A stretch of 24,128 nucleotides of DNA, taken from assembly GCA_002343845.1 (NCBI GenBank), contig DDSQ01000073.1, positions 1 to 24,128 on the forward strand. Direction: 5' to 3'. Below the pieces are notes generated by a model, which worked only from the letters and a program-made list of their open reading frames with translations, was not told the origin of the DNA and did not search any database. Both the position numbers and the translations under genes were made by a program. Shown piece after piece: positions 15,945 through 23,821 of the stretch. Origin of the DNA: Planctomycetes bacterium UBA2386. GTDB lineage: Bacteria; Planctomycetota; UBA1135; UBA2386. How positions within the stretch are numbered: the stretch's first letter is position 1; every line of letters begins with the position of its first letter.

Positions 15945-17777
15945 TCACTCGGCGAGGTAGACCTTGCGGTCGTCGCGGCGCGCGAACAGTTGCGCGAACC
16001 GTTCCGCATCGAGCCCACGATCGCCGAGCAGCACCGCGGGCCGCGCGGGACCCTGGAAGTCGGCGGCCCACCGCGCCGTGGCCCGTTCGCCGAACGCGCG
16101 CGCCATGGCGCCTTCGGCGAGCCAGTCGTAGCCGTCGAGCTCCGCGCCACCCGGCAGCGACCGCAGCCCCTTCGCCGCGTTCCAGCGCACGACGTAGTAC
16201 GGATCGTCGAGCAGCCGCGCGAAGTACGGCGCGAGCCAATCGCTGCCCGCGGTCGAACGCGCCTCGCTGCGGCCAGCCCCCCACGCCGCGAGCATGCGCA
16301 GTCCGGCGTCGCCGGTGAGCAACCATCGCGCGCCCGCGGCAACGTCGCGCTGCTCGTCGTCGAGCGTGGGCATGTCCGCCCCCCAGTGGGTCGCCAACTG
16401 CTCCGCGGTCCACTGCAGCGTGCGGTCGAGGTGGCACAGGTTGCACGCGTTCGGCCGCCCGGTCGCGAGCTCCTTCTGCACCGAGGGGCTGGTGATCTGG
16501 TGGCTGCGCGAGGCCTTCATCAGCCCGACCGAAGTGTGCGGCATGTGGCACTCGTAGCAGTTGCTGCCGATCGAATCGGGGGCATGCCGCGTGTGCGCGC
16601 GCAGGGCGTCCGGCGTGGCGAACTCGGCGTGGCACTGCGTGCAGGCGGCGTTGCCGCGCATGCCGTCGCGCAGCTGGTCGTCGCGCCACGGCGCCGACGC
16701 ACCCTCGGCCGGGTGCATCTCATGGCACGACGTGCAGTCGAGCTGGCGGCTGCGATCGCCATGCGTGAAGCACGGCGACTGCCGCAGGCCGTTGAACTCG
16801 CGGCCCGACAGCCGCACTTCGCCGTCGGACCAGAACGAGCTGGCGAAGAAGTTCGTGTTCTTGCGCAGTTCCGCGGCGAGCTCCGGCGCGTCGCCGTCGC
16901 CCGTGCCGATCACGAGGTGCGTCGCATGCAGGTCGCCGCCAGGACGGAACGGCGAGCCAGCGTCGCGCCAGGCGTCGTGATGCTGCTGCCGCAGGATCGA
17001 CACCGCGTGGCATTGGCCGCAGGTCTCGGCCGAACGTGCGGGCGCCAGCGTGCCCGGATGCACGGCGGTCGGATCGTCGCCGCGTACCCGGGCGGCATAA
17101 CGCCGCCACGGCAGCTGGTTCGCCGCGACGTGCGCGGCACCGGGGCCATGGCACGCCTCGCAAGCGATGCCGAGCTCGCCGACGTGCGTGTCGTTGTGGC
17201 CGATGTCGAGCCGCGGGCGCACGTTCGTCGCGTGGCAGGACGAGCAGCTCTGGCTCCAGGCGCCGGGTTCTGGCGGATCGCGGTACTCGGGCGGCAGCAC
17301 GAACACGCTGGTCAGCGGCAGCCACACCCGCTCTTCGATCTTCCAGCACATCGGCATCGGCGCCAGTTCGCGACCGTTGCCCGTCGAGTACCAGAACACC
17401 TGCAGATGGTGCGAGCCGGTGAGCTGCTCGATCGGGCGCTCGACCGCGGCCGGCTGCAGGCCGCCGCGCTCGAATCTCGTCCACAGCTGCTCACCGCGCC
17501 ACTCGAGCACGACCGGCTTGCCCCACCAGTCGAGCTCGACGCGCTCGAACGTCGGCGCCACGGTCGCGCGCGACGGTCGCTGCGTCATCGTGCGATGGAA
17601 CGACTCGTGCCACGTGCCGTGTTCTGCCGGGTGGCACGAACGGCACGTCGCCGAGCCGACGTAGTCGTCGGTGGGCGCGACCAGCGGACTGGAGCCCGAC
17701 GCCGGCGCCACGTCGCGGCGGAACGCCAGCGAGCCGACCAGTGCGAGAGCCACGACGATCGGCAGGGACCACTGCAT
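15945..17777 (-). CDS. Exported octaheme c-type cytochrome with HEAT-like C-terminus
   Basis: A 610-residue protein with an N-terminal signal or anchor helix (residues 1-19). It contains eight CxxCH haem-attachment motifs: CRSCH (45), CSSCH (178), CEACH (206), CGQCH (253), CTSCH (348), CTQCH (379), CYECH (407) and CNLCH (445). Several extra His (for example HATH near 284 and SCHEMH near 350) could be distal ligands, as in cytochrome c554-like and doubled-CxxCH proteins. The last 160 residues carry no haem motif and include a HEAT-like helical segment (FARLLDDPYYVVRWNAAKGL). It should work in periplasmic electron transfer; partner and substrate are unknown. Haem spacing is very uneven (about 130 residues between haems 1 and 2), and I see no basis to call it hydroxylamine oxidoreductase or nitrite reductase. 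TAGATT, 11 bases before the ATG, could be a -10 element, without a convincing -35. Confidence 0.9.
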   Translation of the reverse strand: MQWSLPIVVALALVGSLAFRRDVAPASGSSPLVAPTDDYVGSATCRSCHPAEHGTWHESFHRTMTQRPSRATVAPTFERVELDWWGKPVVLEWRGEQLWTRFERGGLQPAAVERPIEQLTGSHHLQVFWYSTGNGRELAPMPMCWKIEERVWLPLTSVFVLPPEYRDPPEPGAWSQSCSSCHATNVRPRLDIGHNDTHVGELGIACEACHGPGAAHVAANQLPWRRYAARVRGDDPTAVHPGTLAPARSAETCGQCHAVSILRQQHHDAWRDAGSPFRPGGDLHATHLVIGTGDGDAPELAAELRKNTNFFASSFWSDGEVRLSGREFNGLRQSPCFTHGDRSRQLDCTSCHEMHPAEGASAPWRDDQLRDGMRGNAACTQCHAEFATPDALRAHTRHAPDSIGSNCYECHMPHTSVGLMKASRSHQITSPSVQKELATGRPNACNLCHLDRTLQWTAEQLATHWGADMPTLDDEQRDVAAGARWLLTGDAGLRMLAAWGAGRSEARSTAGSDWLAPYFARLLDDPYYVVRWNAAKGLRSLPGGAELDGYDWLAEGAMARAFGERATARWAADFQGPARPAVLLGDRGLDAERFAQLFARRDDRKVYLAE

Positions 17778-17900
17778 CGGCGGCGCAGAATCTAGCGCGC
17801 GCGAGCGTGGAAGGCGCGCCGCGCCCCGGCAGTGCGCGCCGCGGAATCCGCCTCGTCATCGGCGATTGCCGAAGCGACGCCGTTGCCGGAGCGCCCCTAC

Positions 17901-17928
17901 TTGGCACCGCAAAGCAGATGACTACACT
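17901..17928 (+). promoter_or_regulatory. Candidate leaderless promoter for the membrane-protein pair
   Basis: TTGGCA at 17901-17906 (5 of 6 to the -35 consensus) and TACACT at 17923-17928 (4 of 6 to the -10 consensus) are 16 bases apart. Only six bases separate the -10 from the ATG at 17935, so transcription would start at or beside the A of the ATG. No Shine-Dalgarno sequence is present, which agrees with a leaderless mRNA. It lies in the 157-base divergent gap shared with the cytochrome gene. Confidence 0.4.
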
Positions 17929-17934
17929 GCGGCC

Positions 17935-18735
17935 ATGGCCGACCGGACACCGCTCTCGTTGCTCGCCACGCTCGACCACGTGCTGCGCGGGACCTTCCTG
18001 CAGCCGGACGAACTGACGCGCGGCCGCATCGAAGTGCCGACGCGACGCCTGATCGGCCTGGGTCTCGGTCTCGGCGCGCTCTACGGCGTCGCCCTCGGCA
18101 GCTACGCCGCGCTGCGCGGCGCCGACCAGGCCGCCCTGCAGATCCTCGCGAGCATGCTCAAGGTGCCGCTGCTGTTCCTGCTGACGCTCGCCGTCACCTT
18201 CCCGTCGCTCTACGTGTTCGCGGCGTTGCAGCGCTTGCCGCTCGACGTGCGCAGCACGCTGCGCTTGCTGCTGATCGCCATCCTGGTGCACCTGGCGGTG
18301 ATCGCGAGCCTAGGGCCGGTGTTCGCGTTCTTCGCGGCGAGCACCAAGAGCTACGCGTTCATGCTGCTGCTGAACGTCGCCTTCTTCGCCATCGGTGGCA
18401 TCCTCGGCTTCGCCGTGCTGCGCCGCGCGACGCACGGCATGTTCACGGCGGCGGCAGCCGAGCCACCGCCGCTACCCGCTCCCGACGCGGTCGCGGCCGG
18501 CGAAGTGGCCGCGCCGCGCGCGCACGGCTCGGCCCGTACCAGCCTCGCGGTCGAGCAGGCGCGGCGCGTGCTCCGCACCTGGTGCCTCGTCTACGGCGCC
18601 GTCGGCGCGCAGATGGGCTGGCTGCTGCGGCCGTTCCTCGGCTCGCCCGACCTGCCGTTCACGATGTTCCGTCCGCGCGAGGACAACTTCTTCATCGGCG
18701 TGATGCGCGCGCTGCGCGCCCTCGGCGGCGGATGA
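17935..18735 (+). CDS. Multi-pass membrane protein, first of a related pair
   Basis: A 266-residue integral membrane protein with five or so hydrophobic segments (about 38-60, 72-98, 108-132, 138-162, and a weaker one at 213-231). Upstream in-frame starts are passed over because the ATG at 17935 directly follows a promoter-like sequence and begins the natural segment MADRTPLSLLATLDHVLRG. A KVP motif opens the second helix (76-78). After a Pro/Ala-rich loop (165-190) the C-terminus has GAQMGWLLRPFLGS (LRPF 231-234) and FRP (245-247). The next gene's product has the same motifs in the same order, so the two are paralogues that may form a heterodimer. I do not recognise a characterised family; a YIP1-like or small-permease fold is possible. 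The stop overlaps the next start (ATGA). Confidence 0.8.
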   Translation: MADRTPLSLLATLDHVLRGTFLQPDELTRGRIEVPTRRLIGLGLGLGALYGVALGSYAALRGADQAALQILASMLKVPLLFLLTLAVTFPSLYVFAALQRLPLDVRSTLRLLLIAILVHLAVIASLGPVFAFFAASTKSYAFMLLLNVAFFAIGGILGFAVLRRATHGMFTAAAAEPPPLPAPDAVAAGEVAAPRAHGSARTSLAVEQARRVLRTWCLVYGAVGAQMGWLLRPFLGSPDLPFTMFRPREDNFFIGVMRALRALGGG

Positions 18736-19370
18736 TCGCACTCGCGGCAGAACGGCTGCTGCGCGGCGAAGTGGCCGACGTGCCCGCCCGCGCCACTTGC
18801 GCACTGGTCGGCGCGCTGGGCGCTGCGGCGATGGGACTCGCGCTCGGCGGCTCCTCCGGCGATGCACGCCTCGGACTGTTCGCGGCGGTGAAGGTGCCGA
18901 TGCTGCTGGCGCTGGCAACCGGTCTGTGCCTGCCGAGCTTCTACGTCGTCAACACCGTGTTGGGCCTGCGGAACGACTTCGCGGCGGCGTGGCACGCCGT
19001 GCTCGCGGCGCAGGCGACGCTGGGCATCGTGCTCGGGGCCCTGGCACCGGTCGCCGTGTTCCAGTCGCTCTCGGTGCACGATCCCTACGCGCAGACGCTG
19101 CTCGATGGCGGCTTGTTCGCGAGCGCGACCTGGGCCGCGCAGCTGGTGCTCGCCCGGCACTACCGGCCCTTGATCGCCCGCGACCCGCGCCACCGGTACG
19201 CGGTGCGACTGTGGCTCGTGCTCTTCGTGTTCGCGGGCATCCAGCTGGCCTGGAACCTGCGACCGTTCCGTGGCACCGAGGGGTTCGCCGTGCAGTTCCT
19301 GCGGCCCGAAGCGTTCGACCAGAACGCCTACGTCGTGGTGCTCGAGCACCTGACGCGCTTGCTTCGTTAG
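18732..19370 (+). CDS. Multi-pass membrane protein, second of a related pair
   Basis: A 212-residue integral membrane protein, starting at an ATG that overlaps the previous stop by four bases; in-frame starts further upstream lie inside the preceding gene and are rejected. It has about five hydrophobic segments (22-40, 46-75, 88-110, 125-141, 158-175). It repeats the architecture of its upstream neighbour: KVPMLLALATGLCLPSFYV (KVP 54-56) corresponds to KVPLLFLLTLAVTFPSLYV there. The C-terminal GIQLAWNLRPF (LRPF 176-179) and LRP (190-192) then match the neighbour's LRPF and FRP at nearly the same spacing. It lacks the neighbour's long Pro/Ala loop. Tight coupling and shared motifs suggest one functional unit. 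Function unknown. Confidence 0.8.
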   Translation: MIALAAERLLRGEVADVPARATCALVGALGAAAMGLALGGSSGDARLGLFAAVKVPMLLALATGLCLPSFYVVNTVLGLRNDFAAAWHAVLAAQATLGIVLGALAPVAVFQSLSVHDPYAQTLLDGGLFASATWAAQLVLARHYRPLIARDPRHRYAVRLWLVLFVFAGIQLAWNLRPFRGTEGFAVQFLRPEAFDQNAYVVVLEHLTRLLR

Positions 19371-19424
19371 ACTCCGCCACCCGCCGCCGCGGCACGCCCC
19401 TGCTCGGCCCGGCCCCGTGCTCGT

Positions 19425-21335
19425 GTGAAGAACCACTGCCTGCTCGTCGCGGCGGCGCTGCCGTTCGTCGCCGCCCACCTGACCGCCCAGTACGCCTACA
19501 CCCAACAAGTCGGTCTCGTCACCGGCCCGACCGTGATGAGTGAAGGCTGCATCCTGGTCGACGTCGACGGCGACACCGACCTCGATGTCGTGTTCGCCAA
19601 CGGCTACGTGCTGAACATCGCCGGATCCGCGATCCAGCCGACGATCCTGATCAACAAGATCAACCTCGGCCAGGGCCTCGTCGACGAGACCGCCGCGCGA
19701 CTGCCCATTCTCGCGATCAAGGGCACGCTGGTGATCGCGTTCGACGTCGACGGCGACGGCGACAAGGACCTGATGTTCTCGTGCAACGGCCCGAGCCAGC
19801 AGCGCCTCTACATCAACGACGGCACCGGCGTGTTCTCCGACCAGAGCGTCGCCAGGCTCGGTACCCTGAACATCTCGGTCGCCGGCTGCGCGTTCGGCGA
19901 CGTCGACCAGGACGGCGACCTCGACCTGTTCTGCAACGACGAGGCGACGAACGGCCAGCTCAAGCTGTTCCGGAACGACGGGCTCGGGTTCTTCACCAAC
20001 GTCACCGCGACGCACGTCGCCGCGGCGCCGAAGAGCAACCAGCAGGACGTCGTCGTCTGCGACGTCGACAACGACTGGGATCTCGACGTGATCAACGTCG
20101 GGAAGTCGTCGGGCCAGCAGATCTTCTTCAACGACGGCACCGGCAAGTTCCTCACCGTCACGACCTCGTTGCTGCCGACCGGCACCACGCTGACCTACGA
20201 AGCGGAGGCCGCCGACCTCGACCACGACGGCGACCTCGATCTGACGATGCTGTCGGTGTCGGGACTGACCGACACCGTGATCCGCAACAACCTCGTGCCG
20301 TCGGGCACGCTGTCGTTCACGAGCCTGACCACGGCGCTGACCGGCGGCAACGGCGACGACGACAACGAGTGGGCGTTCGTCGACGCCAACAACGACGGCT
20401 GGCTCGATCTGGTCAACGGCTCGCTGCAGAGCAACGGCGACAAGCTCTACCTCAACAACGGCGCGTTCTCGTTCGCGCGCCAGACCGGTAACGCCGGCTT
20501 CTCGCCGCTGGTCGACAGCACGCTCGACGTCGCGGTCGGCGACCTGAACGGCGACGGCGTCTTCGACGTGGTCACCGCGCAGGGCGAGTCGGGTTCGTTC
20601 CTCAATCGCGCCTACTACGGCACCGGCCCGGCCGACACCCGGGCCCCGCGCTTCGTGCGTGTCGAGCAATTGCCGGCGGTCTCGACCAAACCCGACGGGC
20701 CGTGGGTCGTGCGCGCCGTGATCCAGGACTCGATGGTCGACGACGGCGAGACGTCGGTGGCGACCGCGACGATGGACTGGTCGATCACGCACACCGGCGG
20801 CGTGACGACCGGCAGCACGCCGCTGCGTTTCCGCGGCGGCCTGTTCTACCGCGCCGACCTGCTGCCCCCGCCCGGCGTGGTCACCAACGGCTGCACGATC
20901 GCGTTCACGCTCACCGCGACCGACCGCCGCGGCAACAGCACGACGACACCGCAGCAGGTGTTCACGGTGTGCGGCATCCAGACGTACGCCCTCGGGCTTG
21001 GCGGCAACAACACGGCGCTGATCGCCGGCAGCGGAGCGACGACCCAGGGCAGCACCGTGACGATCGCGTGGAGCGCCGCCGGCCCGTCGACGCCCGGCGT
21101 GCTGGCGCTGTCGCTGGGCCGTGGCCTGGTCGTGCTGCCGCAGGGAACGCTCGTCGTCGACCCGGGCTCGCTGGTCACGATCGTCGGCATCGGCACCGAT
21201 GCCGCGGGCAGCGGGTTCGTCGACCTGCCGGTCCCGACCTCGCCGCCGCTGGCCGGCTTGCGAGTCGCATTCCAGGGGCTGTTCGACCTGCCGTTCTCGC
21301 TGACCAACGGTGTCGACGTGGTGATCTGCCCCTGA
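19425..21335 (+). CDS. Secreted FG-GAP/VCBS repeat protein (seven-bladed propeller)
   Basis: A 636-residue exported protein starting at GTG 19425, with a signal peptide ending near AHLTAQ (residue 22). Seven calcium-loop repeats of the form DxDxDGxxDL start at about residues 46, 107, 159, 213, 264, 320 and 373 (for example DVDGDGDKDL and DLNGDGVFDV). The spacing of 51-61 residues is what a seven-bladed integrin-alpha-like propeller needs. Residues 410-520 resemble an Ig-like or Ca-dependent beta domain. The last 120 residues form a second Gly/Thr-rich beta domain ending LPFSLTNGVDVVICP, resembling C-terminal modules I associate with large secreted proteins of Planctomycetota; that link is from memory. 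Likely roles are cell-surface binding or matrix contact; no enzyme site is visible. The neighbouring acylphosphatase gene converges 15 bases downstream. Confidence 0.88.
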   Translation: MKNHCLLVAAALPFVAAHLTAQYAYTQQVGLVTGPTVMSEGCILVDVDGDTDLDVVFANGYVLNIAGSAIQPTILINKINLGQGLVDETAARLPILAIKGTLVIAFDVDGDGDKDLMFSCNGPSQQRLYINDGTGVFSDQSVARLGTLNISVAGCAFGDVDQDGDLDLFCNDEATNGQLKLFRNDGLGFFTNVTATHVAAAPKSNQQDVVVCDVDNDWDLDVINVGKSSGQQIFFNDGTGKFLTVTTSLLPTGTTLTYEAEAADLDHDGDLDLTMLSVSGLTDTVIRNNLVPSGTLSFTSLTTALTGGNGDDDNEWAFVDANNDGWLDLVNGSLQSNGDKLYLNNGAFSFARQTGNAGFSPLVDSTLDVAVGDLNGDGVFDVVTAQGESGSFLNRAYYGTGPADTRAPRFVRVEQLPAVSTKPDGPWVVRAVIQDSMVDDGETSVATATMDWSITHTGGVTTGSTPLRFRGGLFYRADLLPPPGVVTNGCTIAFTLTATDRRGNSTTTPQQVFTVCGIQTYALGLGGNNTALIAGSGATTQGSTVTIAWSAAGPSTPGVLALSLGRGLVVLPQGTLVVDPGSLVTIVGIGTDAAGSGFVDLPVPTSPPLAGLRVAFQGLFDLPFSLTNGVDVVICP

Positions 21336-21350
21336 CGCGGTCGACCCGGC

Positions 21351-21620
21351 TCAGCGGCGGATCGTGAACGCAGGCTCGCGGCGCGTTCCGTCGATGCCCT
21401 CCCAGACCAGCGCGTCGACGCGCCCGAACGTCGGCCCGCGGCGAAGCCACTCGGCGAACGCGTCCAGTGCTTCGGGCGTGCCGTCGGCTTCCCCGACCAC
21501 CGCGCCATCGGCGCGGTTCTCGACGTAGCCGACGAGCCCGAGCTTCTCGGCCATCGCCCGTGCGTGCGCGCGGAAGCCGACGCCCTGCACCCGGCCGGTG
21601 ACCTCGAAGCGACAGCGCAT
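21351..21620 (-). CDS. acyP: Acylphosphatase
   Basis: An 89-residue cytosolic enzyme that hydrolyses acyl phosphates to carboxylate and phosphate. The family signature GRVQGVGFR contains the phosphate-binding loop and the catalytic Arg (residue 17). The VENRADG segment supplies the catalytic Asn (residue 35) in the usual VxNxxDG context. Length and the C-terminal FTIRR strand are normal for the family. The start is the ATG at 21620-21618; the frame continues upstream into the divergent gene, but that extension has no family counterpart. It is convergent with the FG-GAP gene and divergent from the secreted protein at 21712, so it is probably transcribed alone. Confidence 0.93.
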   Translation of the reverse strand: MRCRFEVTGRVQGVGFRAHARAMAEKLGLVGYVENRADGAVVGEADGTPEALDAFAEWLRRGPTFGRVDALVWEGIDGTRREPAFTIRR

Positions 21621-21711
21621 GCGTCGATCGTGCCGCGAGTGACGCCGCGATGACACACCGCGGGAACGCGCAACGCATGGTTGGCGCCGAAACGCAGTCC
21701 CGCACCCCACC

Positions 21712-22830
21712 ATGATCCGACCCGCTCCACTCCTCCCCGCCGCGCTCGCTCTCGCTCTCGCGGCGTCGACCGACGCCCAGACGTTCGTCGCGCTGCCCGC
21801 CACCGCGAATCCGGGCTTCGAACTGCCCGGCTACACGCTGGTGCCGTTCATGCAGCCGAACAGCCGCGTGCAGGCGTTCTACGACGCCGCCGAGGTCGGC
21901 GCGCCGTTCGTTGCCGACCGCCTCGAACTGCGCCACGACGGACCGATCCCGCAGGTCGGCGCACCGGGCCCGTTCTCGATCAGCAACCTCGAGATCCGCA
22001 TCGGCGTGTCGAGCGTCCCCACGCCGACGGCCCGGTTCGCTGGCAACCTGACCCAACCGTTGACGACGGTGTTCAGCGGCCCGTGGACCTACCTGCCCGA
22101 CAACGGCTCCGTCGCACCACACCCGTGGGGCGGTCCCGCGGGCACGCTGACGTTCCCGTTCACGACGCCGGTGCCGATCGCCGTGGGCGCCGGGCAGTGG
22201 CTCGTGATCGAGATCGCGATGCAGGGCAACAACATCAGCCTGTTCGGGTTCGCCCACGCGATCCTCGACGGCGCTGCGACGACGGGCGGGCCGACGAACG
22301 GCACCGCCGTGAACTACGGCCAGGGCTGCAGTGCTGCGACCGGCGCGCCGGCGGCAACCTCCGTCGTGACCGGCCTGATCGCGCCCGGCGGCGCGCATGC
22401 GCTCGGCGGCACCTCCCTCGGCGCCGATGCGCCGGCAATCGGCGTGTTCGGCATCAGCAACACGATGTCGTTCGCGCCGCTGCCGTGGACGCTGCCCGGC
22501 ACGACGTGCGAACTGCTCGCGAGCGTCGACGCCACGGTCGGCACGGTGGCGAACGCCGCCGGGACCGTCGCGGGCGCCTCGGCCATCACCTTCGCGCTGC
22601 CGGCCACGGCGACGATCGCCGGGCTGACGATCTACGAGCAGATGGCCTCGCTGGTGCCCACCGCGAATTCGTGGGGCCTGGTGTTGGGCGATGCGGTCGC
22701 CGTGACCATCGGCGGCTTCGCACCGCCGGGGCGCGGCACCTGGCTGGTGTCGCACGAGACCGACGCGAACGCGCCGTACGCGGACGCGGTCCGGGCCTTC
22801 GGCCTCGGGGCCCGGCTGCGTACGCTCTGA
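21712..22830 (+). CDS. Secreted protein of unknown function
   Basis: A 372-residue exported protein with a clear signal peptide (hydrophobic residues 6-19, probable cleavage after TDAQ near residue 23). The mature part is rich in Gly, Ala, Thr and Pro, nearly free of Cys and Lys, and patterned as beta strands. Residues 60-180, around LELRHDGPIPQVGAPGPF and LVIEIAMQGN, resemble a jelly-roll-like domain. The C-terminal third has low-complexity Ala/Thr/Gly strands ending in a short basic tail. I recognise no catalytic motif or named family. Only four bases separate its stop from the GTG of the histidine kinase gene, so it probably shares a transcript with the two-component system. Whether it is functionally tied to that system is unknown. 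Confidence 0.82.
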   Translation: MIRPAPLLPAALALALAASTDAQTFVALPATANPGFELPGYTLVPFMQPNSRVQAFYDAAEVGAPFVADRLELRHDGPIPQVGAPGPFSISNLEIRIGVSSVPTPTARFAGNLTQPLTTVFSGPWTYLPDNGSVAPHPWGGPAGTLTFPFTTPVPIAVGAGQWLVIEIAMQGNNISLFGFAHAILDGAATTGGPTNGTAVNYGQGCSAATGAPAATSVVTGLIAPGGAHALGGTSLGADAPAIGVFGISNTMSFAPLPWTLPGTTCELLASVDATVGTVANAAGTVAGASAITFALPATATIAGLTIYEQMASLVPTANSWGLVLGDAVAVTIGGFAPPGRGTWLVSHETDANAPYADAVRAFGLGARLRTL

Positions 22831-22834
22831 CGGT

Positions 22835-23821
22835 GTGCTGCGCACGCGAAGTACGCTCCTGTTCGCGCTGATCCTGCTGCTGTCCAGCGCGCTCGTCGTC
22901 TGGTGGACGGCGTTCCAGCTCGGCGCCAGCGCCGAGCTCGCGGCGGCGGCGCAGGCGTTGGCGGCAGGCGACGTCGCCGGCGCGGCAAAGGCGCTCGGCG
23001 CCGAAGACGGGCGCTCGCTCGCCGACCTCGCTGCGTCACGGCGGACGATGTTCGCGAGCGAAGGCGTGTTCTTGCTGCTCGTGCTCGGCGGGCTCGGCTG
23101 GCTGTGGGTCGCCTCGGTGCGGCGCGAGCACGACGCACGGTCGGCGCAGGATCGTTTCCTCGCCGGCGCCACGCACGAACTGAAGACACCGCTGGCGACG
23201 ATGGTGTTGCTGCTCGAGTCGCTGCGCGACGACCGTGTGCCGACCGAGAAGCGCGCATCGTGGCTGGCGAACGGCCTGCGCGAGGCGGCGCGGCTCGAGC
23301 GCGGTCTCGACAACGTCCTGACCGCCGCCGGACTGCGCACGACGCGCGGTCTGCCGAAGCCGCAACCGGGCGATCTCGCCGCGGACGTCGGCACGGCGAT
23401 CGACGCGATGCGCGAGCGCGGCGCGGCCGGCGACATCGTGATCGCCACGGACTGTCCGCCGAGCCTGCCCGCCCACCGCGATGCGACGGCCGTGCAGATC
23501 GTCGTGCGCAACCTGCTCGACAACGCCATCAAGTACACGCCGGCCGGCGGCACCGTGCGCGTGCGGCTGCGGGCCGATGGCGGCGACGCGGTGCTGGAGG
23601 TTGCCGACGACGGCCGCGGCCTCGACGCCGAGGAGCTCGCGCGAGCGTTCGAGCCATTCTGGCGCGGCAGCGACGCCGCCACGGGCGGCACCGGGCTCGG
23701 GCTGCACCTCGTGCGCGAACTCGTCGCCGCGCACGGCGGCAGCGTCGCTGCCGCGAGTGCAGGTCGCGACCGCGGCTGCACGTTCACCGTGCGGCTGCCG
23801 CGCCACGAGGTGCGCGCATGA
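22835..23821 (+). CDS. Sensor histidine kinase, short, two membrane helices
   Basis: A 328-residue two-component sensor starting at GTG 22835. Membrane helices at about 8-27 and 75-95 bracket a small Ala-rich extracytoplasmic segment of about 45 residues. The HisKA motif [16 protein letters not shown] places the phospho-accepting His at residue 114, only about 18 residues after the second helix, so there is no room for a full HAMP or PAS domain. The ATPase domain is complete: N box NLLDNAIKY (226-233), G1 DDGRGLD (258-264), F box FEPFWRG (272-278) and G2 GGTGLGL (284-290). It should autophosphorylate and pass phosphate to the response regulator whose ATG overlaps its stop (ATGA). The signal sensed cannot be told. 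Confidence 0.93.
   Translation: MLRTRSTLLFALILLLSSALVVWWTAFQLGASAELAAAAQALAAGDVAGAAKALGAEDGRSLADLAASRRTMFASEGVFLLLVLGGLGWLWVASVRREHDARSAQDRFLAGATHELKTPLATMVLLLESLRDDRVPTEKRASWLANGLREAARLERGLDNVLTAAGLRTTRGLPKPQPGDLAADVGTAIDAMRERGAAGDIVIATDCPPSLPAHRDATAVQIVVRNLLDNAIKYTPAGGTVRVRLRADGGDAVLEVADDGRGLDAEELARAFEPFWRGSDAATGGTGLGLHLVRELVAAHGGSVAAASAGRDRGCTFTVRLPRHEVRA

Noticed and set aside
15945..17777. Calling the cytochrome hydroxylamine oxidoreductase because it has eight haems.
   Set aside because: The haem spacing and C-terminal HEAT-like tail differ, and no active-site features of that enzyme could be identified.
21681..21712. TTGGCG before the secreted protein at 21712 as a third promoter of the leaderless type.
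   Set aside because: The sequence at the expected -10 position is CCGCACCCC, with no resemblance to TATAAT.
21175..23787. An 870-codon open frame on the - strand across acyP, the secreted protein and the histidine kinase.
   Set aside because: It overlaps three supported genes in the wrong frame or strand. The only real gene on this strand here is acyP, in another frame.
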